From: Allodiplogaster sudhausi
Lineage: Eukaryota > Nematoda > Chromadorea > Rhabditida > Diplogasteridae
NCBI GenBank assembly: GCA_945643635.1
Contig: CALZFC010000056.1
Coordinates: 2,532,501 to 2,596,500 of the forward strand
Direction: 5' to 3'
Length of the DNA stretch: 64,000 nt
Shown here: positions 48,598 to 60,745 of the stretch, piece after piece
Layout: each line of letters starts with the position of its first letter
How positions within the stretch are numbered: the first letter of the stretch is position 1
Program-made: the position numbers and the translations under genes
Notes under the pieces: generated by a model
Seen by the model: the letters and a program-made list of their open reading frames with translations, nothing else
Told to the model about the DNA's origin: nothing
Databases searched by the model: none

Positions 48598-49193
48598 CTC
48601 TCTTCTCTCTCTCTCTCTTCACTCTCTTCTCTCTCTCTCTCCTCTCTCTCTCTGTTCTCTCTCTCTCTCCCTCTCTTCTTTCTCTCTCTCTTCTCTCTCT
48701 CCTCGGTTACTCTCCCTCCCTTTTACTATGAAGGTATATCAGTTGTGGTTTGAGATGCACCACACTCTAGAAGCTGACTGTTATGAAGTGGCTGGGCGAA
48801 TTGGGCAATGAATATGCAAGGAGCGTGGCTCAAGAATGGTGTGCCTTAAGGTCTTGTTAACTCGGATGGAGATAGAGATAGAGAGAAGGGAGAGAGAGAG
48901 AGCAGGGAGGGTAGGGAGAGAGAGCAGGGAGGGAAGGGAGGGAGAGAGAGTGTTAAAATGGGAAATTGCGAGGGGGCATCTTTGCTCACTCTGAAGGTGT
49001 GATGGTGAGGTTGTATCCCTCTCCTTGTGATGCGCGAAGAAGATGCAAGGATTATGACAGCTTAGCACGTCTCGCTCTCGTTCTCTTTCCCTCCCTTTCT
49101 CTCTCTCCCATTCTCTCTCTCTCTCCCATTCTCTCTCTCTCTCTCTCTTTCTCTCACTTTCTTCTCTCTGCGTCTCTCTATCACTCTCTCTCT

Positions 49194-49233
<40 letters not shown>

Positions 49234-49966
49234 GTCTCTCTCTGTCCCACTGGAACAGAAGGGCGGTAATGAGGAAGAGTAGAGAGGTGAGGAGGGGCCT
49301 GCCAGCTGAGAGAGCGAGCCTGCAGCTTCTCCTGAGGCATAACAAAACTGTCCAAAATATCATGACAAGATCTTGACAGATATTCTCATTCCAGAATGGA
49401 ATGGAATGGAGAGTGAGATAATGAAGAGCGGTGATGGGCTCTTGCTTGTAATTGTTGTGAAGTGTATTACTGGTTAGACTTGTTCATGTATCCAATTTAA
49501 AAAATCGATCCCTAAAAATTCAAAGGATTATTATTTATTAATTATTATTTGGCATTTAATGGACCTCGATGGTATAATTTTACGGTTCGGGCTTGGTTTT
49601 GTCTACGTATGGATTGGAATTAGGTTAATAATGTCTCGGTAGATAAGTTGACTCATCCATTGCTTCTTGCTCTCCTCTCCTTTCACCAACCTATAACTAC
49701 GGTAGAATCCTTCCCAACATTCTTCTCTTCCATGCCAACGTTGACTGAAGAATGTTGAAATGGATGACAAAAGCCGAGTGTCTTCTCTGGCCAGCCAGCT
49801 CTCTTTTCCCTGTCATTCTCTTTTTGTCCTTCAGTCACCATGATTCCTTGATTTGGCTTCCTTTCTCGGCTTGCTTCAATCCTATCACATATTTGAGAGA
49901 GGAGTATGTTCCATTGGAGAGGACTAAAGTGGGAAGCAGAGGGAGACAGTGAGAGAGAGACAGAGA

Positions 49967-50002
<36 letters not shown>

Positions 50003-51166
50003 AGGAAGGGGCAAGACATGAATACCAATCGGGCCCTCCCTTCTAATTCGTGGCTCGTCTTAATTACGTGTGTCTACTAAATGGATGGTGCCGGTGGTGA
50101 TGTCGAATAGAATGGAAGGTGGCAAGGGCAGCTGCTTCTTCCCTTGTATTTGTATCACGCAACCACCTCTCTATCCCTCTCTCTCTCTCTCTCTCACTCA
50201 CTCACTCACTCACTCACTCTATTCCTATATCATCCGCTTTCTCTCCGACATACAGTTAGACAAGCTTGTTTCTCCGTTCGGTTCCTTTTTTGCTTCAATG
50301 CTGTAGTGAGCATATATGAACACATGGATGTAGTCATGGTTTTTGCAACAGTACCACCCTTAACTGAAGTTATAGCGAGAGAGGAAGAGAGAGAAAGGGA
50401 GGGAAGAGTGAGGAGGAGAGTGAGAGAGAGGGATAAGAGTGAGGAGGAGAGTGAGGGAGAGAGAGATAAGAGTGATAGAGAGAGAAAGAGTGAACTGAGA
50501 GAGAGATAAGAGTGATATAGAGAGAAAGAGTGAAGTGAGAGAGAGAGAAGAGCGAGAGAGAGAGAGAGAAAGAGAGATGCTTACAGGAGTGCAAGGGGCG
50601 CTGCTAACGAGTCGAGTGCACCCGATCCTGCCGTGTGCGATCTACACGGGTTCGCACTGCCCCCTCTCGGATGCCTCTTACCACTCTGCCTTCGTGGCTC
50701 GTCTCGCTCCTTCTCCCCTCCCTGTCTCTGTTCTCTCTCATGACATCGACATTCCTCTTACCAATTCTCCTCCTCATCTCTGGAGTCGATCTTCAGAAGA
50801 ATTTGAGGTTCTTCCACTTTCATTTTCAGATTTCTCTCCTTTGATTCCCCAGAGAGAAAGGAGAAGTGTATGTTTGAGGTGCTGTGCGGGCGAACGGGGC
50901 AGAAGGCAGGAGGAGGAGTGTCTCAGTGCGCGAAGGAGTCTCTGTTCTCCCTGTACCTCGAGACAGCCCGTGGTGTCCTCCCTCCTGAAGTCTCCTATGC
51001 AGAAGCGAAGGCCTTGGCTGGCGGGTATGCCTCGAGTCGCTCCCTCCTCTACCAGCATCTCCTTGCTTCTGGCCTCGGTGCTTGGTGCCAGAAACCCGGT
51101 CACTTCGACTCATTCTACGTCCCTTCCCTCCCTTCTACTGTCGCCTCTCTTCCCTCTACGAAGTAG
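42486..51166 (+). CDS. adr-1: ADAR-family protein: three dsRNA-binding domains and an inactive-looking deaminase domain
   Basis: Active ADARs convert adenosine to inosine in dsRNA; C. elegans ADR-1 is an editing-incompetent member that binds dsRNA. Early exons: 42,486-42,718; 42,783-42,876; 42,960-43,049; 43,106-43,180; 43,240-43,385. dsRBD1 ends ...IAQNKKNAKHAACAIAIRSL. dsRBD2 spans about 43,240-43,660 (LSFPDKGEVFEFTGEGKIHP). dsRBD3 spans about 44,080-44,415 (FRYKCIIDGTEFFGSGMSKK). Deaminase exons: around 44,760-45,030; 45,145-45,291 (VVLARRGFLRYLIKQL); 46,328 onward (LRTGYRLIIFSSLP); possibly 46,860-47,040; about 48,158-48,287 (VADKIFKWTHL); and 50,587 onward (GVQGALLTSRVHPILP, then SYAEAKALAG and LGAWCQKP). 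The catalytic HAE reads HSV, the PCG motif is absent, and SCSDKI reads TVADKI. Some middle joins were not resolved. The intron 48,288-50,586 is 2.3 kb of mostly simple repeat. Confidence 0.88.
45669..45710 (+). other. Perfect-stem hairpin in an intron of the ADAR-like gene
   Basis: The 16-nt arm ggtctggaatgggcct (45,669-45,684) and aggccctttccagacc (45,695-45,710) pair with a single mismatch around a 10-nt loop (ccaccaagcc). It lies in the intron after the exon ending at 45,291. It is GC-rich compared with the AT-rich intron around it. Confidence 0.7.
46037..46175. repeat. (GA)n-rich microsatellite in the ADAR-like gene
   Basis: A purine tract of gagagagaggagggagag and gagagaggcgagag units in the intron before the 46,328 exon. 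Here the sense strand is GA, not CT. Confidence 0.85.
47457..47615. repeat. GA minisatellite with a ggtatgtctgag unit
   Basis: About four copies of gaatggtatgtctgagagagagag-type units (cores near 47,473, 47,532, 47,564 and 47,599), variably spaced by GA runs. It is intronic in the ADAR-like gene. Confidence 0.8.
48557..48710. repeat. (CT)n microsatellite in the long ADAR-like intron
   Basis: A dense CT tract with ctctctcctctctctct variants. Together with GA or CT tracts near 48,880-48,950, 49,085-49,240, 49,950-49,997, 50,165-50,222 and 50,373-50,577, it makes up much of the 2.3-kb intron 48,288-50,586. No exon-like sequence was found in that intron. Confidence 0.85.
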
Positions 51167-51578
51167 CACTCCCTTGGCTCCGCCCACTTACTCTCACTCC
51201 CCTCTCTGTCTCTACTTCTCTCTCCCATCTCTACTCTCGCACACTTGCATTGCTCTTGCTTTCTTTCTGCAGCTTCTTTGACTGCTTTCCTTCCAAAAGC
51301 GGAGAAGCCCCGCCCCTTGGAAAGCACAACTTCTCCCTCCACTCCCTCATTCTTCTGTCACTCTACCCTTTCTCCTCTCTCTCACTATCTTTTCTCCCAG
51401 CCTAAGTTGACCCACCAGCCCCAAGTCTACTGTGGTTTCTTTCCTTTACGTTCGTTTGTTGTTAGTTAATTTACTTTTTTGACATAATTAAGTTCTTCCG
51501 TGGCTACCCCGCAGTTAATATGAATATTTGACTAATTGAAATGCAAATGATAATTATTTCATTCGCGTAGATAAAGAG

Positions 51579-52223
51579 ATGACGGATTTGTGTGTGAGAA
51601 AAGCAGCGCTTGCTGATGACCCTTTTTCCATCCGAGCATTAGCCGAAGTGGAGGGAAATGGAAGAGAAGATAATGAAGAAGGCATTTGTATGGAGGAAGA
51701 GACAGCAGTAGTCAGCTCTTCTTCACCCCCTCCAGCGAAGAGAAGGAGGAAACCAGAAGGTAGGAAGGGACTGGCCAGATCGGTAGGAAGGCTCTTCTTT
51801 CCAGCCAAGAACATCGTCCGTCTTGTGGAGGGCGATGAGTTGTCCCAGCCAGTCACGCCCGCCTCTCCCTCCCCTTCCGAATCAGATGTCCCACTCCCTC
51901 CGACATCCCACGCTACATCTCCATCCACTTCTCTCCCCGTTACATGCACCAGTCCATCTTGGTCTCGAAGAGGTTATCGTATCCCCCCTCACTCTCTCTC
52001 TCTCTCTCTCTCTTCTTCCCTTTCTCTCCCTCGCTCTCCCTGTCCCTATTCCACTCTCTTCAGATCCCTCCGGTAAGTTGTCGTGTCCGACTCCAGGCTG
52101 CGATGGAAGTGGTCACCAGACGGGTCTCTACACACATCACCGCTCACTCTCGGGTTGCCCTCGACGACCTGACAAGACTACCATTCAGAGTTCGTGCTCC
52201 TCTCTTGTATTCTCTCTCCTCTG

Positions 52224-52288
<65 letters not shown>

Positions 52289-52554
52289 GACTTCATCGTT
52301 GGGTTGTCTTTCATTCTCGCGTGCATCCATACCATCCCAAGGTGGTCTGCTAAGTTCTCTTCGCCTCCTTTTATATTCGACGCATCCGTCCATTCTTGCA
52401 CATTCTGTTCATTTCTCGCATTGCATTCAAAAAGGCCTGAACATTCTAATCTTCTTTTCATCCAAACATTCTTTCTTCATACACTTTCTTCTCTCCGTCA
52501 TTTGCTCCCTTCCTATCCGCTGCGATTACAATATTACTCTCTATTTCTCTCACC

Positions 52555-52586
<32 letters not shown>

Positions 52587-53499
52587 CTGCCTCTATTCCT
52601 CGGTCTCTCTCTGTCTCCTTTGATTTCTCTCTCTCCTTCTCTCGTTGGCTCTCTCTTTGTATCTATCTGTCTCGTTCGAATGGCATTGCTTCAGTGTTAT
52701 CCCTGGCGCATGATACGGTTCTTCGTTGTACGACCCCGGGTTGTTCTGGAAAGGGTCACGTGAACAGCAATCGTACTTCGCATCGTTCTCTCTCGGGCTG
52801 CCCCATTGCTTATCGGCAGAAGCTCGCAAGGAAGGTTCGTTAGGTGCTCCTCGTCCCTTTTCTCTTAGTATACCAGTAAAGAGCCTTGCAGGGTCTACGT
52901 GCCTCTGCCTCGTCCACTCGTACCTGTCCTGTGTCCCTCTCGCTCGCCCTTTCTTCCAACTCTTCCTCTTCTTCCTCTTCCACTCTTCCCTCTGACCCTC
53001 CCCCTCCCTCTTCCACTCCCGATTTACACTCCAGACAACGGTCTCGAGTCGAAGAGACCCCATTGGACTTGACTGTGAAAGGACCCGAGTCGTCTCCTCC
53101 CCCTAACCATCCTCCCCTTGGCCGTCTCTCCTTCCATCCACAAAGCCTTCTTCTCTCGCCAAATCCACAGTTAGTGCATATCTGTATATTTGCGAACTCT
53201 CTTAGCATATTCCCTGCTCATTTCTCTCTTTCTCTTTGTTGAATTCTCACTTTTGCTTAGTGAAGCTTCTCTTTGCAGATTCCTGATGGAAGCTCTGGCA
53301 GAGTTTGCAGCTTCAGCCTCTCGCTCAACGGAGAGCGGAGGAAAAGCTGGAGGAACAGGAGGGTCTTCCCCGAAGGAGTCTTCGAGGGGTGTCGGGGGGC
53401 CTTCCTCAGCTCCCTTCCCAGTTCTTTTGGGCAACGAACTCCAACTCGCGCAGCTCCTGCTCTCGCAGTTCTCGCAGCAGCGGGACACAGTTGTCTGAC
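51579..53499 (+). CDS. ztf-11: MYT1-family CCHHC zinc-finger transcription factor
   Basis: MYT1 factors are nuclear DNA-binding regulators of neurogenesis; the C. elegans member is ztf-11. Exons: 51,579-51,972; 52,064-52,189; 52,695-52,834; 52,892-53,169; 53,279-53,499. All joins keep frame. Exon 1 encodes an acidic N-terminus with a basic [11 protein letters not shown] patch that may serve nuclear entry, then a Ser/Pro-rich linker. Two CCHHC fingers follow: [11 protein letters not shown]...HHRSLSGC (exon 2) and [11 protein letters not shown]...SHRSLSGC (exon 3), each C-x4-C-x4-H-x6/7-H-x5-C, the MYT1 signature. The C-terminus carries poly-Ser, a TPLDLTVK motif and an Ala/Ser/Gly-rich tail ending in [19 protein letters not shown] helical sequence. 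Vertebrate members have six or seven fingers; two is short. Introns are CT-rich. Confidence 0.9.
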
Positions 53500-53574
53500 T
53501 TGCTTTCCCGCGTTCCCTCCCTGTCTCCGCCTCGTTTCTTTCCTATCTACCTTTCCCTCATTCTCTCTCTCTCT

Positions 53575-53842
53575 CGATGTCTTGCTCTTGCTCCTCTCTT
53601 CTCTCTCTCTCTCTCGATGTCTTGCTCTTGCTCCGCTCTTCTCTCTCTCTCTCTCTCTCGATGTCTTGCTCTTGCTCCTCTCTTCTCTCTCTCTCTCTCG
53701 ATGTCTTGCTCTTGCTCCTCTCTTCTCTCTCTCTCTCGATGTCTTGCTCTTGCTCCTCTCTTCTCTCTCTCTCCCGATGTCTTGCTCTTGCTCCTCTCTT
53801 CTCTCTCTCTCTCGATGTCTTGCTCTTGCTCCTCTCTTCTCT
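53575..53842 (+). repeat. Seven-copy minisatellite just 3' of ztf-11
   Basis: Seven tandem units of cgatgtcttgctcttgctcc followed by a CT run of variable length give a period of about 37-44 bp. The core is almost invariant (one unit has ccgctctt for cctctctt). It begins about 75 bp after the ztf-11 stop and may lie in its 3' UTR. Confidence 0.9.
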
Positions 53843-54037
53843 CTCTCTTGTCCATCTCTACCGTACTAACTGTGACATCCATATAGGATTCTCGAGCCAT
53901 TCCGCCATGATTGAGATGTCTCTCCGTACATCTCTCAATTCTCTTCTGGAGGGCATCCTCATATCATTCTTTCACTTTCTCTCCATCTCTATGCATGCCC
54001 TTCTCTGTCTCCCTTTCTTTCTCCTTCTCTTCGTGTA

Positions 54038-54090
<53 letters not shown>

Positions 54091-54336
54091 GTCTCTCTCT
54101 CTCTTTCTCTTTCAATCTGTCTCTTCATCCCTCTCCTCATCACTTTTCTACCCTTCAGCTTGTCATTATGAACGAATAGAATTAGCCGAGCATGCAGCTG
54201 TTACCATATTGGGTCGATGTGGGCCGCTCCCCTCCCAACTTTGCCTCTTCGCATACATACGGCGAGAGCAGAGGAGAGTGTGTGCCACAGAGGAGGGTGC
54301 AGACAATTCATTGTGCGGTCATTCAAAAAAGGAAAG

Positions 54337-54374
<38 letters not shown>

Positions 54375-54765
54375 GGTTGACGGGGAGTAAAGAAAAGAAG
54401 AGACTATGCAAAGTAGGCAGGAGGGAAGCCACCTGGCAGTCTCTCTTCTCTTCAACTCAACCATCTGTCCATGCACTCCATCCACTTCATCCCAAAAGAC
54501 GCCGTCTTCTCTTCCAAACTTTCCCTTCTTCTTTTAGTTTTTCTCTTCTTCCGTCTCCGCATTTGAACAGGGCAAATTGCCAAGTCAGAACATACCGTAA
54601 GACTTTATGGCCGAATTTATGTAGTCGCTCCCCCTCTCTCTCCCTCTGTCTCCATCTCGCTCCGTCTCTCTATCGACATCTCTCTCACTCCCTCTATCTC
54701 TTTGTACTCTTTGTATCTCCATATCTCTCTCTCTTTCTCCCTCTCTAGCGCTCTCTCACTTTTCC

Positions 54766-54812
<47 letters not shown>

Positions 54813-55158
54813 CTATCTCTTTTTCTTTCTTTCTCTCTCATTTCCTCGTTCTTCGGAATAAGCAGCAGTTTTGGCTGGATAACTTCCATGAATCCTTCTA
54901 AAATATAATAACACGTTTGCCTTTGCGATGTCTTTTTCACGCAAGGAGGATGGGTTTGAGGAAAAAACGCAGAACAAGAATTTCAAGACTGATATATTCA
55001 TTTTTTCTTCTCTTTCTACCAGAACCTAGTGATTTCTTCACTTACCATTAGGTTAGATGTAGCATAATCTCCACTCGATTGTTTCTTCCTATCTCCATCA
55101 TTTTCTCTCTCCTCTCTCCTTTTCTCCTTCTCTCTCTCTATTTCTCTCTTTCTCTCTT

Positions 55159-55202
<44 letters not shown>

Positions 55203-55421
55203 CCTAAAGAGGGCCGTGCTTCATTCTTACCCGTGTGAAGAATCAAGCACTCTGCACCCTCTGAGTCTTCCTCGCCTTCTCTTCTCCTCTCTTCCACTGT
55301 CCAATTTCGTTTCCTCGGAGGAAGATGTCGGTCCTCTCAAGTTTCTCATTTGTCGAGGCGCCGATTGTCCTGCTTAAGTTGCCATTTGCTGCCATGGTTT
55401 GTGTCACCCGTTCTTCCCTCT

Positions 55422-55466
<45 letters not shown>

Positions 55467-55804
55467 ACTCTCTCTCCTCTCATTCTCTCTCTCCTCTCGT
55501 TTCTCTTTCTCTATCTCTCTCTTATTCCATCATTCTCACTCTCTTTCCATCTTCCCAGTCTCCTCTTCGTCTTTCTGAGTCGAAAATCTCATTCAACAAA
55601 CTCTCATTCTTCTCACTACTCGGCACTCTTCTCCGGAGATCAAGCGACCAGATTAAGTGAATAATAGTAGCGTAATTGCTCACCTGCCATGGCTCACGCT
55701 ACTGCTGTTTGTTCGGAGGGAGAGACCACTAAAGGGAGAGAGAGAAACGGAGAGACTGATGATACTGGTGAGAGGGATGAGGGAGTGACAGACAGACAGA
55801 GATG

Positions 55805-55840
<36 letters not shown>

Positions 55841-56853
55841 AGACTGCAGCAACTGATATGAAGTGGAGACGGAGGGATAGGGACAGAAACGGAAGCACGG
55901 ATGTCTTTGAGTGCATGGAATGGTGGGTGAGTGGAGGGAGGGTGGCAGATGACCAGTCCTCCACTGTTTTCCTCCTTGGGTCTTCATCTCAAAATGTCCA
56001 TACGGTGTTACAGCTAAATCTGAACAACCACTTATGGTCAGTTTTAAATAAAACTTGCAACCGAGCATCTTGTTCTTCCATTATTCTCCTGTTCTACAGA
56101 CTTTCGTTCTTCTGAGGAATTGTAGTCCTTTAATTTATTGTCATCCAATCGCTTAATTAACATAATCTCATGTAATTGTCTGGTATGCCAAGGCTATTCT
56201 CCACAGTGTCAAAGTTTAATCGTCGACTTGTATAGGTGTACTTGTTTGATCTCTAGTTCTTCTAAAGTTATCTTTATTCGATATTTGGGTGATGAAGCAA
56301 AGTGGATTTGGTCGTGTGAACTGCCTGATCTCTGTTCATTTTTTCACTTCTTTTTTTTTTGCTGTCCGCCTTTCCTCTCCGGTTGCTTTTGCATCTTATA
56401 ATAAAGTGTCGAAACAGAAGTACTGATTATCAAACATAAAATAAAATGATCCTTTGTAATGCCTCTTCTGCTACCAGATTTTTTTTTTATTTTCGGTCGT
56501 CTCACTCTCCACCTCTCCCGCTCTCCACTCTCTCACTCTCTCCACTCTTTCACTCTATCCACTCTCTCACTCTCTCCACTCTCTCACTATCTCCCCTTTC
56601 TCTCACACTCTGCACTCTCTCCACTCTCTCTCTCAGACTCTCTCCACTCTCTCAGTCTCTCCACTCTCTTATGGAACTCTACTCTCCCTTTTCTCACTCT
56701 CCAACAGTAAACGAATGGCACTCTTCGAATGGCTCCAATGAGTGCAGCAAGCATGGGCTTCCGCAATATTCAGAATGAAGCAAAGAGAAAACGGCAGATG
56801 GAGCAGTGATGTGATCATACAAGGAAATAGGAAGGAAGGGAGTGAAAGAGGAG

Positions 56854-56893
<40 letters not shown>

Positions 56894-57486
56894 CAGAGGA
56901 AAAGAAGAGAAAGGAGAAGGAGAGCGAAAGGAAAAGGACAGTAGAGTGAAGAACAAGAGGAGGACAAAAGGGCAAGGTTGACAAGATGGAGGGCAGCAGC
57001 TGAGCAAGCTAAACTTAACATACACAGAACACCTGGTCAGGCAACTCCATCATGGGAGGCAAAAGGAGCAGAAGATTTGAGTGGGGAGAACGAGATCGGA
57101 TGGGCAGGAGGAAGGAGAGGGAGAAGTTGGACTATGTAGAACAATCAAAGGAAGTTTCATGTCAGATCGTGAATATAAACAAGAGCAGACTCTTCCTCCA
57201 CGAAGAAGGAATTCAAGGCAATCACTGCTTCGCTGACCAGAATTATCTCAACCTGACCCGTTTCTCCCTTTCATTTTCTGCTTCTCTTCCTATCTTCCAT
57301 GCATCTTTCCCATCTTCTATTACTCTCTCCCGCCTCTCGAATTTCACTCACTATCGCCTTTGTCTGTCTTTCTCACCCTAGTCATTCTCTTTCTCTCATC
57401 CTAGCTTCTCTCTCTCTCTCTCTCTCTTGCCTCTCTCTCTCTTGCCTCTCTCTCTCTCTGGCTCTCTCTCTCTTTCTCTCTCTTGC

Positions 57487-57518
<32 letters not shown>

Positions 57519-57719
57519 GTCTCTCTCTCTCTTTATCTCTCTCTCTCACTCTCTCACTCTCTCTCTCTCTCTCAAGATCTCGCTGTAATATTCGCCTTGA
57601 CAATAGCCAGAGCTTCATCTCGTGTGATTAGAGAGCGTAGAAGAAGAGAAAAAGATAAAGTGAGACGAGAGGCGGAAGAAGAAGAAGAAGAAGACGAAGG
57701 CTCAACAAACATCTCGGAC
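53843..57719. other. Intergenic, repeat-rich, no gene recognised
   Basis: The segment has CT tracts near 54,036-54,112, 54,765-54,815, 55,130-55,200, 55,425-55,520, 56,500-56,660 and 57,400-57,575. GA tracts lie near 54,335-54,370, 55,818-55,840 and 56,855-56,895. Open frames across them are low-complexity translations. A charged block at about 57,630-57,719 (poly-Glu, Arg/Lys-rich) runs in frame into the SMYD start and may be part of that gene. Confidence 0.5.
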
Positions 57720-60226
57720 ATGGCGCTTTCTCCGGTTCTTGGAAGCAAAGTCAAGGTATTTTATTTTGTATCCGAAAATGTTTTGTGAGTGAGAAAAGAC
57801 GTGGAGTAAAGGTGTTCTCCACTCCCTTCGCACACCAAGTGCTGAACAACCGTGTCGGCTCCTTCTGCTCCAACTGCTTACGAGCACCTGAAAATGGTTC
57901 GTGCGATCACTAAAGTCTCTTTTCACAACATTAATGAATACGTCAAATTATTTTGTCGAATGAAAGATTTAAAAAGTAGCTTTCCTCGTTAGGAAATAAA
58001 CTGCGTAAATGCGGAGCCTGTGAGTTGCCGTGGTACTGCTCGATCGAGTGCCAGAAGAATGCATGGAGTTCGCATCGCAACGAATGTCGACGTCTCAAAA
58101 CCGTTTGTTTAATCTTTTTAAAGTCTAAAACAGTTCGTTCTATTTTTATATTTTCATTTTACAATCTCTAAATAGAAATGTGATATGAAAGACGCTCTTT
58201 TTGAGGTCTTTCCAAATCTGCCTTTGACTGAAGTTCTGTTCATGTCGAAAGTGATTGATCGAGTTCTTTTCCTGGCCGAGCACGGAGATCAATTTGGATG
58301 GCAGAAAGAAAGAACATTCAACTCCCTCGTGGACCACCAGGAGGACATTCTGTGAGTATCCCTCTCGCTGTCTCTTCTCTCTCGCTGTCTCTTCTCTCTC
58401 GATCTGTTCTTGGATATTTTGATTGATTATTTTTGTCTCTGCATACACAAATTTCTATGTAAAGTAAGGCCGGACTTGATGAATTAAAACGGAATCGTTT
58501 CTATTAAGAAAAGATGAGGCGAAGATGGCGCATTTTGAGAAGTTGCACGGGAAGATGACGACCTTCCGCGGATCTGAGATGGTAGACAGACAGTTCTTCT
58601 TCCAAGTCTTCTGCAAGACTTCCATTAATAGTCACTCCATACACACCAATGGTGGCATCGAAATCGGCATGGCGCTTGATCTGGGTACTCTTCTTCTTCT
58701 TCTCTCTCACACACTCTCTTTCTCTCTCTCACTCTCTCTCACTACCTCTCCCACACACTCTCTTTCTCTCTCACACACTCTCTCTCACTCTCTCTTTCTA
58801 TCTCACTCTTTTTATCTCTCTCTCCAGGAGTCTCCCGCTACAACCACTGCTGCCGCCCTTCCTGCTCAATGGTGTTCGATGGCATCCGAGTGTTCCTCCG
58901 CCCCCTCGTGCCCACCGTGGATGTGACCGACACCACCAAGGCAACCATCGCCTATGTAGACATCGGCCGCAGTAGATATCGCAGGAGACTTGATCTTAAG
59001 GTATGGATTTCTTTCATAGCTTTCTCCCGGATTTCTCACATTTCTCACTCTATCTATCTCTATCACTCTCTCCCTCTCTCACACTCTCTCCTTCAGGCGA
59101 AATGGTACTTTGACTGTTTCTGCGAAAGATGCAACGACACTTCGGAGGACTCGCTGACTGCCCTGAAGTGCAGCCGCGACGCGTGTGCCGGCCGCGTTGC
59201 GACACGAGAAGATGCCCCTCCAACCCCCCTTTCCTGCGACGAATGCCAAGCTGAACTGAGTGCAGCAGAAGTGGAGGCTGGACAGACTCTTATGAGGAGT
59301 CTGCCAGCCTCTTTCGACCCACAGTGCCCAATTAGCAAGGCAGAGAATTTTACTGAGAAAGAAAAAAGAGAGCAAGAAGCTTCCAAAAGATTAGAGATGA
59401 TCTTGGAGAGAAAAGGAGAGAGTGCAAGAAATGAGAGAGTTGAAGTGAGTGAAGAGATGCAGAGAAAGATGATTGTGTATGTGGAGGTGGAGGAGCTGCT
59501 TGGAAGCGCGAGGGAGCGACTGCATTCCACGAATGTATACGTGACGAGGCTGCAGACGGCTCTGTTCCACTTGGCTGGTCAGCTGGGCGCTGCCCTCCCT
59601 GCCATCCACCACTCCATCTACGACAACTACAAACTGTTAGCCAGTCGTGCCTTCCCTCCCTCCACTCATCCCTTCTCTTCAGTTGCTTCCCGAAAGCCGA
59701 TCGCCATGTCGGCTTCTCCCTCATCAACATTGTTAAATCGCTCATCGAGCAAGGCAAACGAAAAAAGGTGCCAAGCTGCTCATTCATACCATTTCTTTTA
59801 AGCTTGCTTACATTTTTGGTAATAGAATATGAAGAGAGTCCGGTTTCTTTGATTGGAGTTGCTTGCAGGCGGTGTGGTATGCCTATGAGGCCATGACGAT
59901 CTTCGAGGTCTGCCTCGGCCTCGAACACCCCTTTTACCTTCAGACCCTCGCTCTCTGGACCTATCTTGAAAAGGTTGGGACAATATTGCGCTCATCATTG
60001 AGTTAGATCTCTTCCTTATCCTGTTATCTAGATAGGGAAGACATCTCTAATCTTCAGGAACTTGTTTTTATGTCAGAGAATAGTATTTGATTGGCAGGGA
60101 ATGCCGAAGACAGACGAGGAACTGATATCTCTGACTGGCTTCGGAGACAACCGTCCAGTGGATCTCTCTGCCATCTTGGCGAAGGCTTCAGTGCTGGATG
60201 AAACGCCCTTGGCAATCACTGCCTGA
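57720..60226 (+). CDS. SMYD-family protein: MYND zinc finger embedded in a SET domain
   Basis: SMYD proteins are lysine methyltransferases. Exons: 57,720-57,755; 57,794-57,896; 57,993-58,102; 58,176-58,351; 58,509-58,684; 58,828-59,000; 59,097 to ~59,634; ~59,690-59,767; ~59,869-59,973; ~60,099-60,226. The MYND finger is CSNCLRAPEN...KCGACELPWYCSIECQKNAWSSH. The SET core has IHTNGGIEIGMALDLGVSRY followed by NHCCRPSC where NHSCxPNC is usual. The post-SET part is KWYFDCFCERC. The C-terminal TPR-like region includes AYEAMTIFEVCLGLEHPFY. Intron 1 is only 38 nt. The start is uncertain: an in-frame charged block extends upstream and could be translated if an earlier ATG or exon exists. It is nearest the SMYD1/2/3 group; which C. 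elegans set gene it matches is not determined. Confidence 0.87.
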
Positions 60227-60680
60227 GCCATCCTTCTCCTGCTTCTTCTCCCTAGCACCCTTCTCAATATCAGAATGAATCCTTCAACGAAGTGTATCGC
60301 ATCATTCATTTATCCAATACGGAACGTTTCGAGATTCCGTGATTAAGCGCTAGAGCTTCTCAAGACGATGATCACGATCATTAAACTTAAACAATTGTTA
60401 AAATTACGGTTGCCCTTCCCGAGACCGCCAAATGACTAATTCTCTAGGGCACGGTCATAATCCGTTCCCTTCTGATGCCATTGAAATCTAAAATCGAGTT
60501 GTAACTCTTCATGGATGGTGCAAGCAAAAGTATTTCTGCTGTATCAAAACCTTTACTGCCGCTAGATGTTCACCTTTAATTTCAAAAGATACAAATGAAA
60601 AAATTGTTAAACCAGTTACTACTATCAGCATGTGCCTAGGGAATCTGAGATCAAAAACGCCCGAGTGGGGGAAAGAGAGC

Positions 60681-60732
<52 letters not shown>

Positions 60733-60745
60733 GTATAAGGAATAT
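60227..60745. other. Convergent intergenic region with a (GA)n tract
   Basis: The segment lies between the SMYD stop and the EXO-3 stop. About 60,672-60,732 is a (GA)n tract directly next to the EXO-3 stop codon. No other structure was seen. Confidence 0.55.

Noticed and set aside
48781..50306. Extra exons in the long ADAR-like intron
   Set aside because: The exon ending at 48,287 (…KWTHL) joins directly to 50,587 (GVQGALL) in the family pattern, and the sequence between is repeat.
53575..53842. Coding region for a repetitive Leu/Ser protein
   Set aside because: The frame exists only because the minisatellite lacks stops; it follows the ztf-11 stop codon and has no splice context.
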